Source: Pantoea sp. SoEX (GTDB lineage: Bacteria > Pseudomonadota > Gammaproteobacteria > Enterobacterales > Enterobacteriaceae). From it: a stretch of DNA of 64,000 nucleotides. Position numbers and translations under genes: made by a program. The notes under the pieces are model-generated. The model did not search any database and was not told where the DNA came from. It was given only the letters and a program-made list of their open reading frames with translations. Location: assembly GCF_009829945.1 (NCBI RefSeq), contig NZ_SZZT01000002.1, forward strand, positions 62,001-126,000, in the 5' to 3' direction. Positions 44,154 through 52,011 of this stretch are shown here, piece after piece. Every line of letters starts with the position of its first letter. Positions within the stretch are counted from its first letter, which is position 1.

Positions 44154-45305
44154 ATGTTAGAATCTATTGAATTAAACAATGAAGCAGTAATTAAAGTGAT
44201 AGGTGTCGGTGGTGGAGGAGGTAATGCTGTAGAGCATATGGTACGTGAAAGAATTGAAGGAGTAGAATTTTTTATTGTGAATACTGATTCACAGGCTTTA
44301 CGTAAAACAGCAGTAGGAAAAACTATACAAATTGGAAACAAAATCACAAAAGGTTTAGGAGCTGGTGCAAATCCAGAAGTAGGACGCAATGCTGCTGAAG
44401 AAGATAGAGAATCTCTTCGCTCTGCTTTAGAAGGTGCTGATATGATATTCATTACAGCAGGTATGGGAGGTGGCACTGGTACAGGTGCTGCACCAGTTGT
44501 AGCTGAATTAGCAAAAGATTTAGGTATTTTAACAGTTTCAGTAGTAACAAAGCCATTTAATTTTGAAGGAAAAAAACGTATGGCTTTTGCTGAAAAAGGT
44601 ATAGCTGAGTTATCTAAATATGTTGATTCTCTCATAATAATACCTAACGATAAATTATTAAAAGTATTGGGTAGAGGTATATCTTTATTAGATGCATTTG
44701 GTGCAGCTAATAATGTACTGAAAGGTGCTGTTCAGGGGATAGCAGAACTTATTACTCGTCCAGGACTTATTAACGTTGATTTTGCTGACGTACGTACTGT
44801 AATGTCTGAGATGGGATATGCTATGATGGGTTCTGGTGTAGCATGTGGTGAAGACCGTGCTGAAGACGCAGCAGAAATAGCGATTTCTAGTCCATTATTA
44901 GAAGATATCGACTTATCCGGAGCTCGAGGAGTATTAGTTAATATAACAGCAGGTTTTGACTTACGTTTAGATGAATTTGAAACGGTTGGTAACACTATTC
45001 GTGCTTTTGCTTCAGATAATGCTACTGTAGTAATTGGTACTTCATTAGATTCAGAGATGAATGATGAGTTACGCGTTACCGTGGTTGCAACAGGTATTGG
45101 TAATGACAAATCTCAAGAAATTAAAATAGTACCTAACAAATCCTTAAACCATCAAACAGCTTTAGATTGTAGATATCATCAAAGTGGAATGCCCCTAATG
45201 CAAAAAGATCAAAAATCCGCAAAATTATTTAGCCAAATGCAAAAAGTTAATAAGGAGCCTGATTATTTGGATATTCCAGCTTTTTTACGCAAACAAACTG
45301 ATTAA
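44154..45305 (+). CDS. ftsZ: Cell division GTPase
   Basis: 383 residues, identical to E. coli when the second of two adjacent ATGs (44154) is used, giving MLESIELNNEAVIKV beside E. coli MFEPMELTNDAVIKV. Tubulin homologue that forms the cytokinetic ring. The nucleotide motifs VGGGGGNAV, the tubulin signature GGGTGTGAAPV and the synergy-loop region NVDFADVRTVM are intact. The C-terminal peptide DYLDIPAFLRKQTD, the docking site for FtsA and ZipA, is fully conserved, although ftsA is missing upstream. ZapD, another binding partner of this peptide, is encoded at 48658-49401. Confidence 0.98.
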   Translation: MLESIELNNEAVIKVIGVGGGGGNAVEHMVRERIEGVEFFIVNTDSQALRKTAVGKTIQIGNKITKGLGAGANPEVGRNAAEEDRESLRSALEGADMIFITAGMGGGTGTGAAPVVAELAKDLGILTVSVVTKPFNFEGKKRMAFAEKGIAELSKYVDSLIIIPNDKLLKVLGRGISLLDAFGAANNVLKGAVQGIAELITRPGLINVDFADVRTVMSEMGYAMMGSGVACGEDRAEDAAEIAISSPLLEDIDLSGARGVLVNITAGFDLRLDEFETVGNTIRAFASDNATVVIGTSLDSEMNDELRVTVVATGIGNDKSQEIKIVPNKSLNHQTALDCRYHQSGMPLMQKDQKSAKLFSQMQKVNKEPDYLDIPAFLRKQTD

Positions 45306-45941
45306 TTATCATATAATACATAGCCTTATATTATTAAGGAGAAATAATCAAGAATATGTGTTAATTTAATTAACTATAAAGTAGCGTTTTAATGTTATAT
45401 TATTCATAATATTATATATTAATTGTAATTGAAACAAAAGATAATATATTAAATAATAGTAACAAAAGTATTTATTCTAATAACGTTAAAAATTTTTTAT
45501 TTATAATATATAATCTAATTATTTTGATGTATATGTAAGTACTAGTATTTCATGTTAAAAATATTTTATTCTTTAAGAAATTATTTGACATTTTTGATAT
45601 TATGCATAACGTAAAAAATAATTGTGAAAATAATATATTATGTATATATGATTTATGATAAATATTCTAAAAATAATGCATTGAATATTTTTATTAAAAA
45701 ATGCTATATATAAATAATACTTACTAATAAGTAAGATATTTAATAATTATTTAGTAATAATATACTATATATCATCATAGCTTCATATTTTATAAATAGT
45801 AGTAAGACAACACTAACTAAGTAAAAAAATATAAAATAAATAATAGTTAATTCTATGAAATTTAGTAATTAGTAATTAGATAAAAATAATAAAAATTTTA
45901 TATTTTTATCATATATTATTTTTATATTGAAATTGAGAAAA
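45306..45941 (+). other. Non-coding spacer ftsZ-secA, site of lost lpxC and secM
   Basis: 636 bases without a gene, where E. coli has lpxC and secM. A Shine-Dalgarno-like AAGGAG at 45336-45341 is followed by AATAATCAAG, which resembles the ribosome-binding site and first codons of lpxC, but no frame follows; this is a guess. An AT-only near-palindrome with 10-bp outer arms lies at 45879-45910, shortly before secA. The SecM arrest peptide that regulates secA in E. coli is not encoded. Confidence 0.55.
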
Positions 45942-48554
45942 ATGATGAACTTAATAAAATTATTTACTAGTTTTTTTATTACTCGCAATGATCGTATTCT
46001 TCGAAATTTAAATAAAATAGTAGAAAGTATTAATGAACTAGAATCTGATTTTGAAAATCTTTCAGAAGATCAACTGAAATATAAAACCAATGATTTTCGC
46101 AAAAAATTAAAACAAGGAGCAGTACTAGAAAGCTTAATTCCTGAAGCATTCGCAACAGTACGTGAAGCCAGTAAGCGTATATTTGGAATGCGTCATTTTG
46201 ATGTACAATTAATAGGAGGATTAGTATTAAATAATCGTTGTATTGCTGAAATGCGTACAGGGGAAGGAAAAACATTAACTGCAACATTACCAGCATATCT
46301 GAATGCTTTGACAGGAAAAGGAGTTCATATAGTAACTGTAAATGATTATTTAGCAAGAAGAGATGCAGAAAATAATCGTCCATTATTTGAGTTTTTAGGT
46401 TTAACCGTAGGTATAAATTTACCAGGTATGTCTACAGATAGCAAAAAATTAGCTTATGCTGCTGATATAACTTATGGAACTAATAATGAGTACGGATTTG
46501 ACTATCTTAGAGATAATATGGCATTGCTTCCTGAAGAACGTGTACAAAGAAAATTAAATTATGCAATAGTAGATGAAGTAGATTCTATTTTAATTGATGA
46601 AGCTCGTACTCCTCTAATCATTTCAGGTCCTTCTGAAAATAGCTCAGATTTATATATAAAAATTAATAAAATAGTACCTTATTTAGTACAGCAAGATAAA
46701 GAAGATTCAGAAACTTTTCAAGGCGAAGGTGATTTTTGGATTGATGAAAAAATACGTCAAGTACAAATATCTGAACGCGGTTTGACTAAAATAGAAAAAC
46801 TATTGGTTGATGAAAACATTTTAAAATCTGGAGAATCACTTTATTCATCAATCAATATAATATTAATGCATCATGTTAATGTTGCTTTACGTGCTCATGT
46901 ATTATTTGTTAAAGATGTTGACTATATTATCAAAAATGGGGAAGTATTAATTGTAGATGAACATACTGGTCGTATCATGCAAGGTCGCCGTTGGTCAGAT
47001 GGTCTTCATCAAGCAATTGAAGCAAAAGAAAATGTAAAAATCCAAAATGAAAATCGTACATTAGCGTCAATTACTTTTCAAAATTATTTTCGAATTTATG
47101 ATAAATTAGCTGGAATGACTGGTACAGCAGAAACGGAAGCTTTTGAATTTAATTCTATATACAAACTTAATACTGTAGTAATTCCCACTAATAGACCGAT
47201 GATCCGAAAAGATTTTTCAGATCTAATATATATGACTGAAAACGAAAAAATAGATTCTATAATTACAGATATTCGTCAATGTATTGAACGTGGACAACCG
47301 GTTTTAGTAGGGACTATTTCAATAGAAAAATCTGAAATTATATCTAATAGACTGAAAAATGCAAAAATTAAACATAGTGTGTTAAATGCTAAATTTCATT
47401 CTAATGAAGCTGATATCATTGCACAGGCTGGTAAACCTCGCACTGTAACCATAGCTACTAATATGGCAGGTCGCGGTACTGATATTATATTAGGTGGAAA
47501 TTGGCGAACAGAAATAGCTAAAATAAAAGACCTTTCTGAAACTAAAATGAAAGAAATAAAGTCATTATGGCAAAAATCTCATGATGAAGTAATATCTTCT
47601 GGTGGATTACATATTATAGGAACTGAACGTCATGAATCTAGACGTATAGATAATCAATTACGTGGTAGATCTGGTCGTCAAGGAGATGCTGGGTCTTCTC
47701 GTTTTTATTTATCTATGGAAGACACTTTAATGCGTATTTTTGCTTCTGATCGCATTGCTAACATAATGCGTAAATTAGGAATAAAACAAGGAGAGGCTAT
47801 TGAACATCCATGGGTTACAAAAGCTATAGCAAATGCTCAACAAAAAGTTGAAAATCGTAATTTTGATATTCGTAAACAATTACTTGAGTATGATGATGTA
47901 ACAAATGAACAAAGATATGCTTTTTATAACCAACGTAACAATATTTTAGATTCTGATGATATAAGTAAAATTATTAATAATATAAGAAAAGATGTATATG
48001 AAAAAGTAGTTGATAACTATATTATTACACAATCTGAAGACAATTGGGACATTATTATTTTAGAAAATATTTTAATTATAGATTTTAATTTATCTATTAA
48101 TCTTTCTGAATGGTTTAATAGAAATAAAGAAGTTAATATGCAACAAGATGTTCTGTGTGAATATATTCATAATAAAGCAACAGAACAATATAAACAATAT
48201 GAATATAATATAGGTTCTGTGCTTATGCGTAGTACGGAAAAAAAAATAATGTTACATACTTTGGACTTAATGTGGAAAGATCATTTAACTGCCATGGACT
48301 ATTTACGTCAGGGAATTCATCTGAGAGGTTATGCACAAAAAGATCCTAAACAAGAATACAAACGTGAATCATTCTTAATGTTTACTGCAATGTTAGAAAA
48401 CATAAAATATGAAGTAATTACTATTTTACATAAATTGACACTAGAAATAAAAAAAGAAGAAAAAATTTTTAAATATAAAATCGGAAGGAATGATTTATGT
48501 CCATGCAATTCTGGCAAAAAGTACAAACGTTGTCACGGTGCACTAGTACTTTAA
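45942..48554 (+). CDS. secA: Preprotein translocase ATPase
   Basis: 870 residues from ATG 45942 (E. coli 901); an adjacent ATG at 45945 is equally possible, and a TTG at 45927 is rejected because [11 protein letters not shown] aligns with E. coli MLIKLLTKVFG. SecA drives proteins through SecYEG. Walker A in [19 protein letters not shown]-type [16 protein letters not shown], and the second nucleotide domain motifs [12 protein letters not shown] and [18 protein letters not shown] are intact. The flexible linker before the C-terminus is shortened, but the zinc-binding SecB-interaction tail [19 protein letters not shown] is retained. GAGAAA lies 4-9 bases upstream. Confidence 0.97.
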   Translation: MMNLIKLFTSFFITRNDRILRNLNKIVESINELESDFENLSEDQLKYKTNDFRKKLKQGAVLESLIPEAFATVREASKRIFGMRHFDVQLIGGLVLNNRCIAEMRTGEGKTLTATLPAYLNALTGKGVHIVTVNDYLARRDAENNRPLFEFLGLTVGINLPGMSTDSKKLAYAADITYGTNNEYGFDYLRDNMALLPEERVQRKLNYAIVDEVDSILIDEARTPLIISGPSENSSDLYIKINKIVPYLVQQDKEDSETFQGEGDFWIDEKIRQVQISERGLTKIEKLLVDENILKSGESLYSSINIILMHHVNVALRAHVLFVKDVDYIIKNGEVLIVDEHTGRIMQGRRWSDGLHQAIEAKENVKIQNENRTLASITFQNYFRIYDKLAGMTGTAETEAFEFNSIYKLNTVVIPTNRPMIRKDFSDLIYMTENEKIDSIITDIRQCIERGQPVLVGTISIEKSEIISNRLKNAKIKHSVLNAKFHSNEADIIAQAGKPRTVTIATNMAGRGTDIILGGNWRTEIAKIKDLSETKMKEIKSLWQKSHDEVISSGGLHIIGTERHESRRIDNQLRGRSGRQGDAGSSRFYLSMEDTLMRIFASDRIANIMRKLGIKQGEAIEHPWVTKAIANAQQKVENRNFDIRKQLLEYDDVTNEQRYAFYNQRNNILDSDDISKIINNIRKDVYEKVVDNYIITQSEDNWDIIILENILIIDFNLSINLSEWFNRNKEVNMQQDVLCEYIHNKATEQYKQYEYNIGSVLMRSTEKKIMLHTLDLMWKDHLTAMDYLRQGIHLRGYAQKDPKQEYKRESFLMFTAMLENIKYEVITILHKLTLEIKKEEKIFKYKIGRNDLCPCNSGKKYKRCHGALVL

Positions 48555-48657
48555 TCTAGGAAAATTTATGTACTAATTAAAGTTAATTAATGTTAATGAT
48601 TAATTTAATGTAATTTTATGATAAGTAAAATCAATAACTTATTACTAATAATTATAT

Positions 48658-49401
48658 TCAGCAACATGCTATCTGAAAATCAAATTTCAATGGTATTATG
48701 TTATGTTTTTTATCAAGAGGTACGAAACGAATTGAATAGCGACTTTTATAACCTGATATCTTTGGATATATAAAATCTTTCATTTCTATCTGTAAACGTA
48801 ATAAATCAGCTCCTACAGCATTATTTTGATAAAATCCATTAAGACTAGTTTGAGTTCTAAAAGTTCCTCCTTGTCTAATCAAATCTAAAATCATAGATAA
48901 CGTTTTATGTACGGGTGATAAAGTTTCAAGCCAAGCTTGAACTTGAGTATTACGAGTTTCTTGTAAAAAATGTAACCAGATATGTAACCCTGGCAAATCA
49001 AAACTACAGCATCCACCAGGAATATTTAATCTTTGGCGAATAATACCAATTAAATCATCTTCTCTTAATTGTTGACCCATTCTAGGAGAGTTCATTAATT
49101 GCTCTGATTGTATTTTTAATTTATTGTTTATTCTATCAATTATTTTTAGATCTACACCTGGAATATCAGCCCACATAAGTAATTTTTGTTTTTGACGCTC
49201 TAGCTCTTGCAATAATTGAGTTCTTATATCACCTCTTTCAAAAATATCTAATAATTCGTCAATAAGCCGGAAAAAAATTAATGCATTAATAGTTTTGTTA
49301 ATAGGAGTAGTTTCATCTAATTGATTAATAAGAAATTCTATTCTTAACCATGTTCGCATCTTTTCACTTAGCGGATGTTCGAACAGTACAGATGTACTCA
49401 T
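48658..49401 (-). CDS. zapD: FtsZ-associated protein D (YacF)
   Basis: 247 residues, as in E. coli. ZapD bundles FtsZ filaments by binding the FtsZ C-terminal peptide. Family features: N-terminal LFEHPLSEKMRTWLRIEFLI, the block GGCCSFDLPGLHIWLH, and C-terminal PLKFDFQIACC. Minus strand, convergent with secA; mutT and yacG, which lie here in E. coli, are missing. Four bases after coaE. Its survival next to loss of most divisome genes from the dcw cluster suggests that Z-ring assembly is still used. Confidence 0.95.
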   Translation of the reverse strand: MSTSVLFEHPLSEKMRTWLRIEFLINQLDETTPINKTINALIFFRLIDELLDIFERGDIRTQLLQELERQKQKLLMWADIPGVDLKIIDRINNKLKIQSEQLMNSPRMGQQLREDDLIGIIRQRLNIPGGCCSFDLPGLHIWLHFLQETRNTQVQAWLETLSPVHKTLSMILDLIRQGGTFRTQTSLNGFYQNNAVGADLLRLQIEMKDFIYPKISGYKSRYSIRFVPLDKKHNIIPLKFDFQIACC

Positions 49402-49405
49402 TATA

Positions 49406-50023
49406 TTATCCCCGCTTAATTTTTGCTAACTTTATGTAAAATTTATGGAGTTTAATAACCTGCAAAAATGTGTTTTGTATTGTACCAGTATTGTTAATAA
49501 TATCATCAGCAAAAGCCATGCGTTGATTGGGAGTTGCCTGAATTGCAATTATTTTTTCTACTTGAGTAAGTTTAACATTATCTCGAGTTTGTGTTCTTTT
49601 TAATTGTACTGATTCTCTAACATTTACTACTAATATACGATTGGCTTGGTATTGTATTCTTTGTTCTATCAGTAAAGGTACAACCCACAGAATATAGGGT
49701 GATTTTGCAGTTTTTTTTAACTCTTGAGTTTTTATATTAATAATCGGATGCAAAAGATTATTTAACCAATATCTTTCTTCATTGTATTGAAAAATTCTTT
49801 CACGTAAACTAGAACGTGAAAGAGAACCATGTTCAGTTAACATAGAACAACCATAACGTTTAATAATTTCTTTTAAAGCAAATGATCCTGGTTTAACTAT
49901 TTCATAAGCTATTACATCAGAATCTATAATTGTGATATTGAATTTAGCAAAAATATTTGCAATAGTACTTTTTCCACTACCAATACCACCTGTCAGTGCT
50001 ACTACATAAGGAATATTTTTCAC
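49406..50023 (-). CDS. coaE: Dephospho-CoA kinase
   Basis: 205 residues (E. coli 206). Last step of coenzyme A synthesis. The GTG at 50023 is preferred: AAAGGG sits 7 bases upstream and the protein then begins KNIPYVVALTGGIGSGKST after the initiator, like E. coli MRYIVALTGGIGSGKST. The longer frame upstream would add 12 residues unlike the family. The P-loop is GGIGSGKST; VIDSDVIA and WVVPLLIE are further family blocks. Together with panB and panC it gives part of the pantothenate-CoA route. Confidence 0.95.
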   Translation of the reverse strand: MKNIPYVVALTGGIGSGKSTIANIFAKFNITIIDSDVIAYEIVKPGSFALKEIIKRYGCSMLTEHGSLSRSSLRERIFQYNEERYWLNNLLHPIINIKTQELKKTAKSPYILWVVPLLIEQRIQYQANRILVVNVRESVQLKRTQTRDNVKLTQVEKIIAIQATPNQRMAFADDIINNTGTIQNTFLQVIKLHKFYIKLAKIKRG

Positions 50024-50227
50024 AAAACAACCCTTTTTCTGAATAAAATTAAATAACACTTTAAATAAAACATAGCATCAACAGAAAATAAATAATAGTT
50101 ATTAATATAATGGAACATAAAATAATAGTTAATATAATTTTTTGATACCTTATGTTATCAATAATAATATATTAATAAATCATTCTGATTTAATACTATT
50201 TATCAAATATAAAAATTTTTTACTTAG

Positions 50228-51124
50228 TTATTTCATTTTTAATCTAATTGACATATCAATAGAATGTATATTTTTAGTTAAATCTCCAATAGAAATATAA
50301 TCTACTCCAGTTTTAGCAATTTCTGTTATTATTTCATCATTAACATTACCAGAAACTTCTAAAGCTACACGTCCATTATTAACTTTTACTGCATCATTTA
50401 TTTCTTCTAAACTAAAATTATCTAGCATTATTATATCTGCTCCTGCATCAATAGCTTGGATTAGTTCTTTTATTGATTCTACTTCTATCTCTATAGGATA
50501 GTGAGGAAACATTGATAATGCCATTTTAATTGCTTTATGGATAGAACCAATAGTAATAATATGATTTTCTTTAATCAAAAAAGCGTCAGATAATCTAATG
50601 CGGTGATTATTTCCTCCTCCACATGCTACAGCATATTTTAGAGCAGTACGTAATCCAGGTAAAGTTTTACGTGTATCTAGTAATTTTGTATTTGTATTAT
50701 CCAAAAGCGAAACATAGTAATTTGTTTTAGTAGCCACACCAGATAGAGTCTGTATAAAATTTAAAATAGTACGTTCGCATATTACTAAGATACGTGCTGA
50801 TCCTTCAATTTCACATAATAATTGACCTGGGATGATTTTTTGACCATCTTTTATATACCAATTAATATTTACTTGTTGATTCAATAAATTAAATACTGTT
50901 TGTACCCAATCCACGCCACAAAAAATACCTTCTTCATGATTTAAAATTTGAGCATATACTATGACATTTTTTGGTAACAAATTAGCAGTAATATCGTTAT
51001 AAACGTTAAGTTGCTCTCCTAAATCTTCCTGTAAAGCTCTGCTAACAGATTCTTGTATATCTTGTTTGACTAATTTTATTAATTCCTGATAACGATCACG
51101 GAAATTATATCTCCGGGTAGACAT
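50228..51124 (-). CDS. nadC: Nicotinate-nucleotide pyrophosphorylase
   Basis: 298 residues (E. coli 297). It converts quinolinate and PRPP to nicotinate mononucleotide for NAD. The open frame reaches 51211, but ATG at 51124 with AGGGAAG upstream gives MSTRRYNFRDRY, matching E. coli MPPRRYNPDTRR. Active-site motifs LLDTRKTLPGLR, CGGGNNHRIRLSDAFLIKENH and ADIIMLDNF are intact. Divergent from aceE across an 887-base spacer. guaC, ampD, ampE, aroP and pdhR are absent from the neighbourhood. Confidence 0.96.
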   Translation of the reverse strand: MSTRRYNFRDRYQELIKLVKQDIQESVSRALQEDLGEQLNVYNDITANLLPKNVIVYAQILNHEEGIFCGVDWVQTVFNLLNQQVNINWYIKDGQKIIPGQLLCEIEGSARILVICERTILNFIQTLSGVATKTNYYVSLLDNTNTKLLDTRKTLPGLRTALKYAVACGGGNNHRIRLSDAFLIKENHIITIGSIHKAIKMALSMFPHYPIEIEVESIKELIQAIDAGADIIMLDNFSLEEINDAVKVNNGRVALEVSGNVNDEIITEIAKTGVDYISIGDLTKNIHSIDMSIRLKMK

Positions 51125-51342
51125 ATTATCTTCCCTCTGAAATATTTTAGAATTTTCTTTTTTTAACATATAATCCATATAATTTATTTTTACTAAAGTG
51201 TTATGATACACTTATAAATTTAATTAAAATAATTTATTTTAACAATTGGTAATTTTTAATTTTATTATTTTAACTTAAATATAACTAAAATTATTGTAGT
51301 TAAAGATTACAAATTAGTAATAAGATATGAATTTGTAATAAC

Positions 51343-51395
51343 TTATTATTTAATTTATAATATTTTTATATTAAATATTATAAATTAAATAATAA
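51343..51395. repeat. Perfect 23-bp inverted repeat (A/T only)
   Basis: The arm at 51343-51365 and its exact complement at 51373-51395 are separated by a 7-base loop (TTATATT, 51366-51372). The pairing ends at C51342 and C51396. Both arms consist only of A and T. Even in AT-rich DNA a 23-bp perfect stem is far longer than the other inverted repeats in the window. Confidence 0.9.
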
Positions 51396-51412
51396 CTATT
51401 AATATTTTTGTT

Positions 51413-51436
51413 AAAATACTATTTTCAGTATTTTTT
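51413..51436 (+). terminator. Orphan intrinsic-terminator-like hairpin
   Basis: AAAATACT at 51413-51420 pairs with AGTATTTT at 51427-51434 (8 bp, 6-base loop) and runs directly into two more T. No plus-strand gene lies upstream of it; nadC is on the minus strand and starts at 51124. It may be the terminator of a deleted gene, or chance. Confidence 0.4.
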
Positions 51437-52011
51437 GAATTTTATGACTATTATTATGTAAAATAACAACTTTACAATACACAAACATATATTATTGCAT
51501 AGGTCATATTTTATTTAAAAAAAAATAAAGTTCAAATATAATGTCAAAATAAAACAAAAAATTTTATGATAATTATTTAGATTACATATTTAAATTGTTA
51601 ATTATTATTACTTTTTACATTGTGATCAAGTTATATAATATTATATTATTTGTTTGAAATAATTAATAAAAATAGTAATGAGTAAACTTAAATAATATCC
51701 ATGATATTTTATATAATTATAGACATATCATTAAAATTATATTTATAAATACATGATACAGGAGATAAATAAGTTGATGATAAATTATTAGGTAAAATAA
51801 TTCTATGTAAATTTGTAATATTTAGGTATACTCAACAAGATATCATTATGTGTTGTTGATATATTCAATAAATTTATAAATAATAAAAAAGAAATTATAA
51901 TTAAATAGTAATCACAAATACTCCTTATGATAATCACTATTCTTAGTTTTCATTTATTAGATTGCTATTATGTACTATAAAATATATAGTTGAGGAAAAA
52001 AGGAAAGTACC

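Larger units (their letters stand above)
51125..52011. other. Long divergent spacer nadC-aceE
   Basis: 887 bases with no credible gene, the largest gap in the window. In E. coli it holds ampD, ampE, aroP and pdhR. I see no recognisable remnants. It contains a perfect 23-bp inverted repeat at 51343-51395 and a terminator-like hairpin at 51413-51436. AGGAG near 51762, followed by TTGATG and an early stop, could be a fossil ribosome-binding site. A GAGGAAAAAAGGAAAG leader, conserved with E. coli, precedes the aceE ATG. Confidence 0.6.

Noticed and set aside
44072-44635. 187-codon minus-strand open frame over the start of ftsZ
   Set aside because: Its length follows from the codon pattern of ftsZ on the other strand; composition (Pro/Ala/Ser-rich) reflects the antisense of glycine/alanine codons.
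46030-46383. 117-codon minus-strand frame inside secA with leucine-rich hydrophobic sequence
   Set aside because: Antisense of conserved secA sequence; no ribosome-binding site or family match; hydrophobicity is an artefact of complementing Lys/Glu/Asn codons.
51242-51260. AATTGGTAA resembling half of a PdhR operator
   Set aside because: The second half of the palindrome (ACCAATT) is not present, pdhR is absent from the region, and the site is about 760 bases from aceE.
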